A stretch of DNA of 64,000 nucleotides from Echria macrotheca (taxonomy: Eukaryota; Ascomycota; Sordariomycetes; Sordariales; Schizotheciaceae): contig MU839833.1 in NCBI GenBank assembly GCA_030411725.1, forward strand, positions 1,488,001 through 1,552,000, given 5' to 3'. The notes below the pieces were generated by a model. That model had not been told where the DNA came from, searched no databases, and saw only the letters and a list, made by a program, of their open reading frames with translations. Positions 42,930 through 54,417 of the stretch are shown here, in pieces. Position numbers and translations under genes: made by a program. The first letter of the stretch is position 1. Each line of letters begins with the position of its first letter.

Positions 42930-43675
42930 TTAGATGGGCTTGATCTTGAAGTGTAGCGCAATGAGGCTGAACACCAGTGCCTTCAAGTCCTGTACCAGAT
43001 AGTAGAAAACTCTTAGTCCGTCCGGGTCCGCCGACTCTGTCACGTCGTTGATAGATCCGATTTTCGCAGTCTATGCTCGAGTTAGCTGCGTTCCACGCTA
43101 TACCCAAGATGCCCTCCTTACTTCGAAAGAGATGTGCTCGCTTCCAAGTCGAATCTCAAGCTCTTGCTTTCCGTCCTTGTTCTTGGTCGGCCACTTCGCA
43201 TCGTCTTCCCTGTTACCGCGTCAGGTCCTGTGCCATCCAGATCGTCGCGGGAAACCCACTTCATAATCTCACTCGACTTGATGATCCTCTTGATTTCATC
43301 GATCACTATAGAGCTGACACACACTGTTTTCGTCCGGTTAGCGGGCCTGTCGCGGCTTGTTGGAGTGTGGACAGTTCGGGTCGGGCGCATACTCTCTTTT
43401 CGGATTAAGCTGTCGTTGCGGTAGTTGGAGTTGTTCGCATAGCGGGCCGTAGCACTTCGTCCATCTCCGACAACGCGAAAGTCGAATTCTATGGGATAGT
43501 GTGGTCAGCGGTGTTTCGAGGAGCAAACTCGATGGCAAACATACCGAGGAACTCATGGCCGAAGCGGCCAGAATGACCCGAACTAGCACAATTATTAGCA
43601 CACGAGCTGAAGCCGCTATAACGCGTATAGAACATACTAGTAGCGGACGTAGAAGGGCTCGTTGTTTGCAGACAT
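42930..43675 (-). CDS. mago: Mago nashi, exon-junction-complex core subunit
   Basis: Six exons: 43675-43638, 43582-43545, 43488-43393, 43323-43260, 43209-43122 and 43070-42930, giving 154 residues. Spliced sequence reads [20 protein letters not shown], then [57 protein letters not shown], then [16 protein letters not shown] and [20 protein letters not shown], ending HFKIKPI, the invariant C-terminus of the family. Mago pairs with Y14 (RBM8) and sits on spliced mRNA with eIF4A3. All five introns are 50-69 bp with GTATG, GTGGG or GTAAG donors. An insertion of a few residues (VVGDGRSAT) replaces the usual short RPDGKL turn. It is divergent from beta-COP. Confidence 0.95.
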
Positions 43676-44135
43676 GGCGACCTGGAGTGTTGTGGTCAAG
43701 TCAACAGAAATTCTAGCTTCACAAGGCCGCCTTGGGTCGCGCATTCAGCGTGCAGGGGTGATGGCGGGGCAAAACCCCACAGAGCTCGGCGGGCTGTCAC
43801 GTGTTTGCCCTTGCTGCCAGCTGGCGCAGGCCAGAATGCCACATCTCCCTGCACGGTGATATTGTGCTGCTCGACGACTTCAAGGTGTCCCTCTCACCGC
43901 GCCGGTGATGCCACACGACCCTTACGCCGCCCACCCCGCGAGTCCTCCACATCCCCAAGGCGGCCCCGACTGCACTTGCTCGGACATTCGCGGAACCAAA
44001 ACATCGGCACACACCCTCGGACAGAGCAGCGACATCCACGAAGTCGAGTCCTTGGCCCCTCAATAATTGTGCCACTCCCAACTACATCTTCCAAAATCGC
44101 AGCCAGCCCGTCTTGGCTGGCCCCGGTCGCCCACC
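43676..44135. other. Divergent promoter, mago and SEC26
   Basis: 460 bp shared by two constitutively needed genes. An open frame runs through it into SEC26 but has no family features and is taken as leader sequence. Confidence 0.6.
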
Positions 44136-47116
44136 ATGTCGTTCCTCGAAAATGCATACAGCATGGTCAAGGACAATGCCGCCGAAGGCACGCCCACCAT
44201 GTCGGAGCTGCGCACGCAGCTGGAAAAGGGGACCGACGAGAGCAAGGTCGAAACCATGAAGCGCATCCTCACAATCATGCTCAATGGCGACCCGATGCCC
44301 CAATTGCTCATGCATATTATCCGCTTCGTGATGCCGTCCAAGTCCAAACCATTGAAGAAGCTTCTCTACTTCTACTACGAGATCTGCCCGAAGCTCGACG
44401 CCCAGGGGAAGCTCAAGCAGGAGTTCATCCTCGTATGGTGGGTTGCCTTGCTCGTTGCCATGGATGCCCACGTCTAATCAATCATAGTAACGGCATCCGA
44501 AACGACTTGCAGCATCCAAACGAGTACATTCGAGGAAACACGCTCCGATTCCTCTGCAAACTGCGCGAAGGCGAGCTTCTCGAACCCCTTTTATCCTCGG
44601 CCCGCTCATGTCTCGAACACCGACACGCCTACGTGCGGAAGAACGCAGTATTTGCCGTCTCCTCGATCCACCAACACTCCCCTCACCTCATTCCCGACGC
44701 CCCCGAGCTCATTGCTACCTTCCTCGAGGGCGAGAACGACCCGACTTGCAAACGGAACGGATTTGCTGCGCTCGCCAGCATCAGCCACGACAAGGCCCTC
44801 GCTTACCTGAGCACCGTTTTCGATGGTATTCCGAACGCAGAGGAGCTTCTCCAGCTTGTCGAGCTGGAGTTTATCCGGAAGGATGCTATCCAGAACTCTC
44901 AGAACAAGGCACGGTATCTGCGTCTCATCTTCGACCTCCTCGAGGCCAACACTTCCACTGTGGTGTACGAGGCGGCATCCTCGCTGACATCACTCACCAA
45001 TAACCCGGTCGCAGTCAAGGCAGCAGCTGCCAAGTTCATTGAGCTTGCCATTAAGGAGGCAGACAACAACGTGAAGCTGATTGTGCTTGAGCGGGTAAAC
45101 CAGCTCCGACAGAAGAATGAGGGCATCCTCGATGACTTGGTTATGGAAATCCTCCGAGTTCTCAGCTCGACCGACATTGACGTGCGGAAGAAGGCCCTCG
45201 AGATTGCTCTGGACATGGTTTCGAGCAAGAATATAGAGGAGGTGGTCCTGCTTCTGAAAAAGGAGCTCTCCAAGACAGTGGACCAAGAGTATGAGAAGAA
45301 CAGCGAGTACCGCCAACTCCTGATCCACTCGATTCATCAGTGTGCTGTCAAGTTCTCCGAAGTCGCCGCGAGCGTGGTCGAGCTTCTCATGGACTTTATC
45401 GCCGATTTCAACAACACTTCGGCGGTTGATGTGATCAACTTCGTCAAGGAGGTCGTGGAGAAGTTCCCCAAGCTTCGCCCAGCCATTGTCCAGAGATTGG
45501 TGGAAACCCTGAGCGAGGTGCGTGCCGGCAAGGTCTATCGCGGTATTCTCTGGATTGTCGGAGAGTATTCGCTGGATGAGCGTGATATCCGTGAGGGGTG
45601 GAAGAGGATCCGAGCAAGTCTTGGCGAAATCCCGATTCTCGACTCAGAACAACGGCTGTTGGACAAGATGGGAGCTGAGGATGATGAAGACAAGGACAAA
45701 GACCAGGTTAACGGGCACGCCAAGACCACCCCTGCTGGCGGGTCCCGTAGAGTACTCGCCGACGGAACGTACGCAACGGAGACGGCGCTGACCAGTCAAT
45801 CGGCTGCTGCCGCTCGACTTGAGGCCGTCAAGGCTTCCCAGAAGCCTCCCCTCCGACAGCTCATCCTGGATGGTGACTACTATCTAGCGACGGTCCTCTC
45901 TGCCACCCTCACGAAGCTCGTCATGCGCCACTCGGAGATCTCGTCGGATGCTGCGCGGACCAACGCTCTCCGGGCGGAGGCCATGTTGATAATGATATCC
46001 ATCATCCGCGTCGGGCAGTCTCAGTTCGTCAAAGCACCTATCGACGAAGACTCGGTGGACCGGATCATGAGCTGCGTTCGATCACTTGCTGAATTCAGCG
46101 ACCACAAGCAGCTGGAGACTGTCTACCTCGAGGATACCAGGAAAGCATTCCGGGCCATGGTCCAGGTTGAGGAAAAGAAGCGCGAGGCAAAGGAGGCTTA
46201 CGAGAAGGCCAAGACGGCCGTCCAGGTGGACGATGTGGTGGCCATCCGCCAGCTTTCCAAGAAGAATGTCGGAGATGGCGCCGACTCGATCGAGCTCGAC
46301 CTTGAGCGTGCGACGGGTGGAGACAGCGGCGCGACAGAAGATCTCTCTGGCAAGCTCAGCCGTGTTGTTCAACTAACTGGCTTCTCTGATCCCGTGTACG
46401 CCGAAGCATACGTCAAGGTTCACCAGTTCGATATTGTTCTGGACGTGCTACTAGTCAACCAGACGACCGAGACTCTGCAGAACCTCTCTGTTGAATTCGC
46501 CACGCTGGGCGACCTGAAGGTTGTGGAGCGGCCAACAACGCAGAACATCGGGCCACACGACTTCCACAATGTGCAGTGCACGATCAAGGTGTCGTCAACA
46601 GATACCGGCGTCATCTTTGGAAACGTGGTCTACGAAGGAGCCCACTCGACGGATACCAACGTGGTCATCCTCAACGACCTCCATGTCGACATCATGGACT
46701 ACATCCAGCCAGCCACGTGCAGCGAGACGCAGTTCCGGACCATGTGGACCGAGTTTGAGTGGGAGAACAAGGTCAACATCAACAGCAAGGCCAAGAGCCT
46801 GCGGGATTTCCTGGATCAGCTGATGGCGTGCACCAACATGAACTGCCTGACGCCGGAGGCGAGTCTCAAGGGGGATTGCCAGTTCTTGAGCGCGAACCTG
46901 TATGCCAGGAGTGTATTTGGTAAGTTTGTTTTGCTGTTAACGATGAGAAGAGACTAACAGGTGGCAGGCGAGGACGCACTAGCGAACCTGAGCATCGAGA
47001 AGGAGGGCGAGGACGGGCCGATCACGGGCTTTGTCAGGATACGCAGCAGGTCACAGGGGCTGGCGCTAAGTCTGGGGTCGCTCAAGGGCTTGAACAAGAT
47101 TGGGTCAACGGCTTGA
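44136..47116 (+). CDS. SEC26: Coatomer subunit beta (beta-COP)
   Basis: Exons 44136-44437, 44488-46919 and 46968-47116 give 960 residues. Beta-COP is part of the COPI coat that returns vesicles from Golgi to ER. The start [14 protein letters not shown] is at 44136. The adaptin-like HEAT solenoid fills residues 1 to about 550 (for example [40 protein letters not shown] and [20 protein letters not shown]). A Lys/Asp-rich linker ([15 protein letters not shown]) follows, then an appendage region ([16 protein letters not shown] and [14 protein letters not shown]). The last exon gives [20 protein letters not shown] and ends GLNKIGSTA. The intron 1 junction restores [17 protein letters not shown], and intron 2 carries GACTAACAG. 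Confidence 0.97.
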
Positions 47117-48809
47117 GGTCACTGTTTAGGTGTAATGCCTGTCGATGGTCAAGTTGATGGCCTATCCCGTTAAGTGGTGATACCCGGGACGAGTGCTCCT
47201 GAAGATCATCCCGTCCGTTGAGCGTGCCAGGGGTGGTGGATTTGCTAGCGCAGGTCCGGGATGCTGGAGTGAGGTGTCAAGGTCAGACAAGGCACGACCA
47301 AAAGGGGGGGAGGGGCGAAAGATAAAAAGATTCTTTATGGGTAGATAACGAATGATGCTTCTACTTGCTACTTCTTGCAGCTATGCTGGCTTTGATCGTG
47401 GCACATGAGTGAGCGATGGTCCTTGGTGGATTATTGATGCCCTTTGCACAGCCCCTTTCCTCCGAGAGTCAAGTGTTTATGGGCCACACACGCATGTATT
47501 AGGCCAGGCTCCTAGGAGCACCCAGTCAAGATGGAAGGCACGCATGGACCCAAGGCACCTATTTATTAGCCAAACCTCAGGGCCCATCCTCCTCTTCACC
47601 AAAACAAGCATCCTTATCCAGCTTTTCACATGTCTGCATATCTTGTTCCATCCTTGGCCTTCCTGCCAACTTTTCCTATCCCCAGTCGTATGATCCATCA
47701 CTTATTATTCATTACTTGATAGACTGAACGTCATGCGCAACTTTCATCCAACACTGCTTACGGTTTACTGGTCAAGTTTGTGCATCACCAAATGAGCCGC
47801 TGGGGAACATGGTATTCATCTCTCTACCTGACTAGACTACCCGCTTTGTAGCCCTCGCAGCGCAGAAAGCCACGCAGCATAGCAAGGCAGTTGGATCCCT
47901 ATATTCGGATCCCATCAACCATCGTTCCCTTGTTGGCCCTCATCCCTTCTTTGACTGGCCTTCAATATTAGAGTATAAACGTGCCATATCATGCCATCTA
48001 TCCTCCCAAGATGGGCATGATGGCTCCCGAGTTTCAAGACCACCATCCGGCCTTTTATCTCGTTAATTTCACTAAAATGAAAAAAGAAGGCACACACACG
48101 CGCGCGCAAAAATTCCTCACCCCAAGATGGTGAGAGTATATCAAGGCCGCTACTGGTGAGCAACACCCCCTCCCTTCCTCTGTCGTTGCAATTCCGGAGG
48201 AACCATTACCACCTCAAGTCCATGCCGCCGAGCCACCTTTCCGCCAGCCGTGCCGAGTAGTGAGAAGCGCAAGAGAGGAGATATAATAGAAAGGGGTATT
48301 TGTAGAGACTAGGAAAAGCATTCGTGGCGACGTTATCGCGCTGTGTGAAGAACTGTTTCGTAGACGAACGGTTATCGTCCTTTGGCTCCGGGTCGTTTAA
48401 TCGGTCAGCAAAACAAGCCACCGCGGCTCCAGACTGGAATCATAGCAGGGCTTGCCAATTCGGGGATGACCAGACCAGAAAACCGGCGAGGCTGCTGGTT
48501 CCTTCCTCTCGGCGAAGTGGCGAGCGAGGCAGAGTCGGCGCCGGACACAATCATGCTAAACGGTCGCCTGCGTGATTCGCCGGTCCTTGGACCAAGAGAT
48601 AGAGTGTTGAACCATCGTGACGGGCCACGTCGGTTCGGCAAACTTTGGGATAGTGTTGACTGAGGCACACGCCTAGATGGATGGGGTGTACCGGTGATGA
48701 GCGACGAATCCTCAGGTTCGTCGACAAAATCGCCAGAGGCATCCTCCGAGGGTCGAGTGTAAAGCGGGAAAGAGCATCCATTCGCATCGCAGCCTTGCAA
48801 CAATCCGTC
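47117..48809. other. Intergenic, convergent 3' ends
   Basis: 1.7 kb between SEC26 and the UBTD-type gene. It holds repeat copy B (47499-47628). No gene was supported; frames here show no motifs and no exon chain. Confidence 0.55.
47499..47628 (+). repeat. Dispersed repeat, copy B
   Basis: Partner of 11329-11450, same orientation, about 36 kb away. The best block is AAGGCACGCATGGACCCA against AAGGCACGCAAGGACCCA. Many differences are C/T or G/A changes, in keeping with age or RIP-type mutation. Confidence 0.6.
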
Positions 48810-49940
48810 CTACCGGTTGAAGACCAGGGCGTTGACGACATGGCCCTGCTTCCAGCCTTGCTCGACAAGAGGAGATCCCTCCTTTAGGATCTTCCCCATA
48901 TACGCAATTCGAATCTTTTTCGTGGAGGACAGCTATCATCCAAAGTCAGCTTCGGTCCAGTCCGGCAAAATGACGAGCTTCGGTCTACTCACCCCCGCCT
49001 CCTCCTCGATCCGTCTAGCGATACTGCGAATAGTGTCCCCTTTACCAACCGAAACATTGATATCTTTGGTCCCATCGCTCAGTCTGGCCCGAATAGTCAC
49101 CAAATCCCGCGCATCTACGACGGCCTTGCCCTTCTCCTCTCGTCGTCTCTCCGCTTCGTCGTGGTCATCATCCCGTTCTTCCGTAGTCTCGCCGGCTGTA
49201 AGATCCGCCTTGGTGTCTCCAAGAGGCTCGTCGGATGATCCTGGCTGCCCAGAAATGTTCGAGGGATCGGACACAATATGCTCCGGTAGTGAGTAGTAGT
49301 TCCCTAGCGCATCATAGGCCCCCTGAGCCAGGTCCCCTGTGGGCAACGTGATATCGGCAGCATCCAGGATCGTCTGGGCGGTAGCCAGCGCAATCGCGGG
49401 GTCCTCCTCGCTGGGTCCCTCGGCATCTCCAGACCGTTGACCGTATCGAGCCACGGCATCCGCAGTCCACAGCACCTCGAGGGCCGCGTGAAGCGTCTGC
49501 CAAACCTCCTGCCGTCCGGTGACCCTCGTATCGAAGAATTCGACTCTTTCCCGTCTCAAGGCCGCGCGGGTCCACACCCGGTTGCGGCTGCTCCAGTCGT
49601 GTCGTCGAAGTGGCTTGTTAATGTGCTGCGAGAGCGGTTGGTTTTGTCGATGGCGGCGGTGCTGTGAACCGCCTGGGGACTGCAGGGGCTCATCGTTTCC
49701 CGGCTGAGAGCTGGACGGACCGATTATCTGGGGAGCATCATTTATCGCTCGAGCAGAGCCTGTGGCACCGGCACCGCCAGGGTAGGGAGAATTTGGCCCC
49801 GAGGGGTGGGAGATACAGCAGCCCTGTGGATCAATGGTCAGCAGCGGCTTGAAGCGACAGAGCGTTGTCTCAGCCTTGCGAGAATTGCAAGATGCAGAAA
49901 CCCGGCAACACATGGGATCCAACAGCAAGGAGCTTACCAT
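48810..49940 (-). CDS. UBTD1/2-like (DC-UbP) ubiquitin-domain protein, N-myristoylation signal
   Basis: The coding exons are 49940-49938 (only the ATG), 49823-48993 and 48914-48810, giving 312 residues. Splicing the lone ATG to GGC TGC TGT gives MGCCISHPSGPN, a classic N-myristoylation signal (Gly2, Ser6) with Cys3/Cys4 for palmitoylation; human UBTD1 also starts Met-Gly with an early Cys. The N-terminal UBTD domain reads LRRERVEFFDTRVTGRQEVW, ILDAADITLPTGDL and YDALGNYYSLPEHIV. An acidic Glu/Arg linker (TTEERDDDHDEAERRREEK) follows, then a ubiquitin-like fold (VTIRARLSDGTKDINVSV). The last exon completes it with IRIAYMGKILKEGSPLVEQG and ends VVNALVFNR. The protein likely acts in ubiquitin handling at membranes. 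If intron 2 is kept, the ubiquitin fold is cut short. Confidence 0.88.
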
Positions 49941-51134
49941 CTCGTCGAGGCCTTGGGATTGCGAACGATTGCGCCGTCGTGAAAGTTTGTCCCGCAGCCG
50001 TCGGCCAGCTCGATCCAGCCGCTTGGATAACTAGTTCATGACGGCTGAGCTGGCAGATAACGGCGGCGTAACACTGATTCCACGAGAATCAATGATTCGA
50101 GCCCTGTCTTGTCGTCGGCATGGATTGAGCGCCTCGGCGAGTTGCAGGTGCGGAGAATTGGCAGTGGAGGTGTGAGGCTGCTGCAAGCTGTGCGAGGTCG
50201 ACTTGGGAAGGCGTCGGCGAGGGAAGGCAATCGCTGTCAGATCGCGCCACGCCCCACTCTCCCGCTGCTCGCCAACAAGCGAGCCGCTGGCGAGGGCGGT
50301 ATCCCCACTGGATTAGTTACTGGATTGGGCCGAGGGCTGTTTGCGGGGGATCTGCTGCGTTCCTTATCGCTAGAGATAACCGCACTCTGACCTGCTCACT
50401 AAGGAGTTCTAGAAACTAATGTGGGAGGAGAAAAGACCGGTCCAGAGAACTTTTGAGGTGAAAGTTCGCCCTCGTCGTGTTCAATGTACGGAAATAGTGA
50501 TGCCGCACGCACCACCATGACGTGGACCGAGGCGCACGGTGATGCGGTTCCGAACCTCCCAAGCGGGTCCGATCTCACACGTCTGGAATGTGAGCCCGGA
50601 AAGTAATGGAGCAGTTTCCCGGAGTTGGCCTTCGGGGATTACTTGGTGGGCACTTGCAGCTGTAGTACACGAGACCCTCTAGGGCTATGACAGGTGATAC
50701 CCTTTATGAGCCGTTGCTTCTGCGTGTACCCAGATACTTTTGAGAAGCCTCCAGAGATAAAAGTTCGGCGGGGCTGTCATCTCCCGCATCCGTCCCTCCT
50801 CATGAGTCGGCTGGGTTTTAATCTGTGTTCCGTCCCGGGTGGTTGTTTGCAGCGTGCAGGCCCGGACAATAATCACCAGACCGAATCATGCAAATCCGGA
50901 CTCGGCCAGCGGAGCAAGTCTCTGGTCTACCTAACTACCTCCGGAGGACGCCACACTCCGTTCAATGCAGAAATTCGTACATTTGACCCATCTTCCCTGA
51001 AGCTCAAAAATCCGATCCCAGTCATTCCACATCAATTCGTATCCCTCTCATAGACTCCCTTTGCCCGTGGTAAATAGTACAGACGCTCGGTCGGACATGT
51101 ACAATGGACACCTGTCTGGTGTCCTTGTAGTTTT
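49941..51134. other. Intergenic, tandem minus-strand genes
   Basis: 1.2 kb holding the leader and promoter of the UBTD-type gene and the 3' end of the methyltransferase gene. No other gene was recognised. Confidence 0.55.
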
Positions 51135-52192
51135 TCACCAGATAAACCCGCGGCAATTCGCAGAGCCACATAGACATTTGGTCATGTATTTGGTCTTGGA
51201 CGGATCGTGCCGGTCCTCCTCGAGCCCGTACCCCTTATTCGTGTAGTCAAACGTCAGCTCCTCGTTCTGCGGGATGTCCTTGATGGCAAAGAAGGCGAGG
51301 TCGTGGATGTGCCGGTCGGCAAGATCGCCCACGCGCGCAAAGATGGCCAGATTGGGCTCGCAGCTGTGGTTGATGAACCGGGTTGGGCCGCTCATAAACT
51401 CGCCGTCAACCTCCATCGGCTCCGCCCGTAGCAGCGGGTCCAGCGACTCCGGGTCCGAGTACTTGTCCAGCGCGAACATGTAGACCTCCTTCTTCTTGGC
51501 CATGGTCGCGATCTCTCGTCTGCGGTTGGCCTCCTCACTAGTGATGACCTCGCCCACATAGCAGTCGACAAATTGGCCCTTTCGGATCGGCAGCGGACAC
51601 CGTACGCCCCAGCCGCGATCCAGCGTGCGGAAGATTTGGAGAGGCACGGTTCGTCCGCGCTGGACCACACGGTTCGGGCAGTCCATGGAACAGCTGCATC
51701 CCTCATGGCACTCGTAGATGGGGTCTCGACTGAGGAGGAACTCGCTGCGCAGCACCTCGGCCTTGGCCGCGCGCGTGTGGTAAGCCAGTCGCCTTCGCCT
51801 CCGTCCCGATGTCTGCTCGATATCCTCCTCGTCATTTTCGTCGTGGATCATTTCTCCCACGCATTGACAGCCGCCGTACATGCACTGCTTGTCGTCGTCG
51901 CAATTGCATCCCGCGCGGAAGCTGGCCTCGGGCACGGGCACGTCGTCGTGGATGATTGAGCGTTCGATGAAGCGGAACTTGGGGTTGAGTGCGTCGTTGG
52001 TTTCCTTGTTCACGATGGATATTGGGCTGTCGTGGTGTGTCCTGAAGGCCCGGATCTGGCACCAGTGACAGTTGTTTTTGTCATGCGGGTCGGCCTGGTG
52101 GGCATGGTCAACAAGCTGATGCGAAGAGGCCAGTGATATCTTACATCGGGCCGTCCGTGGTTATGAAAGTGTTCTCTCTGTGCGGCCTGCAT
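51135..52192 (-). CDS. dim-5: Histone H3 lysine-9 methyltransferase, DIM-5 type
   Basis: Exons 52192-52145 and 52094-51135, with a 50 bp intron, give 335 residues, close to Neurospora DIM-5. The start yields MQAAQREHFHNHGRPD and splices to ADPHDKNNCHWCQIRAF, which parallels the known N-terminus. The pre-SET zinc cluster has its nine-cysteine pattern (GCNCDDDKQCMYGGCQC and CHEGCSCSMDC). The SET domain has DRGWGVRCP, RFINHSCEPN and ELTFDY, and post-SET is CLCGSANCRGFIW. Phe at about 298 in ELTFDY is the position that permits trimethylation. In Neurospora this mark recruits HP1 and directs DNA methylation to RIP-mutated repeats, so the organism probably keeps that pathway. The ATG at 52192 was chosen by comparison with the recalled N-terminus; the frame is open further upstream but lacks ATG. 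Confidence 0.96.
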
Positions 52193-53580
52193 TCTGCCCG
52201 CCTTGCCGTAGGGATGCCACAAATAGGATAGTTCAGCAGGAGAGCTCTTGTAGGTGCAGCCTCAAGACACTCCTTCCTGGCCCGTGCGGGCTATGCCCTC
52301 ACTTTGCAGGTTAACTTGCGCTGAGGGGTATTTGCTTGTTGCCAAGTATCTAACGGTGAGAATCTCTGATGGAGAGACGCGTTGGAGACAGGGCGACGCG
52401 ACGGTGGCTGCAGGCATGGTAATTGCTGCGGGGAAGTGGAGACAGCCCCCTGAAATTCGCCCACAGTGCGTTTGTCCGTGCGAATAGCCCCCTTTCTGTG
52501 TGGATTTAGACCTCCCAGTACGGAAGTACACTACAGATCGGTCCGTACAGTTTGTTGAGACCTGAAAAGTGATGGATGAGGTTTGATGTAGACCGGAAAA
52601 TGAATGGCCTGTGTCTGCGGCCAAACACAGACACTGATGGCTTGAGCGTATCACTATCCGCTAAGTGGCACTCTACAGTCTACACGTCTCTCCTGACGGA
52701 TACAGACCACGCTAGAATTCAACCGATGGGCTCATTCATAGAATAGGTAAAGGGTACGCAAGCATCCGGGTTGACGGTACGCAGAAATAGGTGTAGGGTA
52801 CGTGGAAAACTGTAGGGTACTCAAGTGTGGTTGATACCCAAGGTATACTTGATACCTGACTTATAGATAGACTGCACCGCAGGTATCAGATGAACGGATG
52901 CCACGCCGAATCAAACCCACGAACGCCCTCAACCGTATCTATGTTCTTTAACCGTGGGTGACTATGTAGAACCCTTGAGAGCGGGATACCCGCCCGGGGG
53001 TCACGGAATACAGGGACTGTAGCAAATAATCTAGAGCATCACAAATTTCAATACAGGTCCACCCCTGGTTTTAGCTCCCTTGCGAAGCTCAGCCCTCTCC
53101 TGTTTAGACTTTACCTGTGAACGACCCCCCTAACCGTTGGAGAAGCGAATCCGGTCCTCGGGACAAAATTGTAGAGTCTCGACATACCGCCGCCAACATA
53201 GAAGTCCAATGATCAAAAAGAAGGAAGGAGAGAACAAGAATAAAAAACATACAACACCAGGGATTCGCTGGTCGTCACCGACCCAACTACTAGTCTGGCC
53301 CTCACTGGCTTATCTATGGGAGAGCGGACGGGATCCCGAGTTCTCCAGTGGGTATGGTCGTATGTGATAGATGCTGTGCGTGTAGCTGCTTATCAGATCC
53401 TTGGCCACTGTGAACATGGAGATATGTCCCCCAAACACCGAATACAACCAACAGGTAAACACCGCATACCCCGCTCACGACTATGAGCTGTCTTATCCCA
53501 TCTAATAACTGTGTGTGGAGGTGACATATGCCGGTCTAGTGTCCCTCCGCGTAGACACAGGGCCATCCCGAATAGTCGGT
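52193..53580. other. Intergenic
   Basis: 1.4 kb between the methyltransferase start and the isomerase stop, both on the minus strand. Around 52745-52865 short words recur (GTAGGGTAC twice, GGTACGCA-type twice). No gene was supported. Confidence 0.55.
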
Positions 53581-54417
53581 CTAGTTAGCCTCCTGACGCC
53601 GAACAGGTTCCGAATTCGCAACCTCACAAACAGTCCGATAAAACTGCCCCGGATCATGCGCAAACCGTCCGAGAAACAACCCATCCACGCTCCCCTTCAA
53701 CTTTTCAAACAACCCCGGCCCAGCACTCCCGCCATACAGAATCCTCACCACCCCCTTCTTCCTCCTCACCTCCTCACTCCGCCGGATCCCATCCACAACC
53801 TCACACACATGCCCGGTCCCCGCCGGCTCGGCCGCCCCAATCGCCCAAACCGGCTCATACGCCAGCACAACCTCCTCCTGATCCGGTATCTGCGCAAGCA
53901 CACTCCTCACCTGCGCCATAACCTCCCCCAGCGCGCCCTCCACCCCTCCCCCCCTCCCCAACTCACCCACACAAACAAGCGGAACCATCCGATTCCTCAC
54001 CACCGCCGCGGCCTTGGAAGCCGCCGAGGCATCCGTCTCCCCAAAGAGCCGTCTGCGCTCGGCATGGCCCAGCTCCACGATCCCGCACCCGACCTCGGCC
54101 AGCACGGCCGGAGACACCTCGCCCGTGAACGCGCCAAAGTCCTTGTCGCTGCAGTCCTGCGCGCCGACGATGATCCGCGACGCGGGCGTGCCGGCCGGCG
54201 CGGAGCGGACCTGGTCGATCACGCCGACCAGCGTGACGTGGTCGGGGACGATGAAGACGTCGATCTCGTCCAGAGCGGGACGTTTGGACGACGTCGTGAG
54301 CGGGGCGGCGAGGAGGTCGATGACCGAGGTGACGAAGCATGCTGTTCGCGTGGCGGAGAAGTACATCTTTGTCGAGACGCCGACGATGCGCCGGCGGGGG
54401 GTGGTGGGTTCCGGCAT
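53581..54417 (-). CDS. Triosephosphate-isomerase paralogue, probable tetrulose-phosphate isomerase
   Basis: A 278-residue intronless frame from the ATG at 54417 (MPEPTTPRRRIVGVSTKMYF). The TIM catalytic set is present: Lys17 in STKMY, His118 in VELGHAERR and Glu188 in AYEPVW, with YGGSAG as the phosphate-binding loop. It departs from housekeeping TIM: the usual IGHSERR is LGHAERR, and loop 6 reads EPVWAIGAAEP instead of EPVWAIGTG. The protein is also longer than the usual 250. It therefore looks like a specialised paralogue. Bacterial LerI and Yarrowia EYI1 are TIM-like enzymes that convert L-erythrulose-1-phosphate to D-erythrulose-4-phosphate. The next two genes match the other steps of that pathway, so the same role is inferred. 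The second residue is Pro, a possible GID degron. Confidence 0.88.
   Translation of the reverse strand: MPEPTTPRRRIVGVSTKMYFSATRTACFVTSVIDLLAAPLTTSSKRPALDEIDVFIVPDHVTLVGVIDQVRSAPAGTPASRIIVGAQDCSDKDFGAFTGEVSPAVLAEVGCGIVELGHAERRRLFGETDASAASKAAAVVRNRMVPLVCVGELGRGGGVEGALGEVMAQVRSVLAQIPDQEEVVLAYEPVWAIGAAEPAGTGHVCEVVDGIRRSEEVRRKKGVVRILYGGSAGPGLFEKLKGSVDGLFLGRFAHDPGQFYRTVCEVANSEPVRRQEAN

Noticed and set aside
43805..44135. Open frame upstream of and continuous with part of the SEC26 frame
   Set aside because: It is out of frame with the true first exon, and the beta-COP start MSFLEN at 44136 is clear; the upstream stretch looks like leader sequence.
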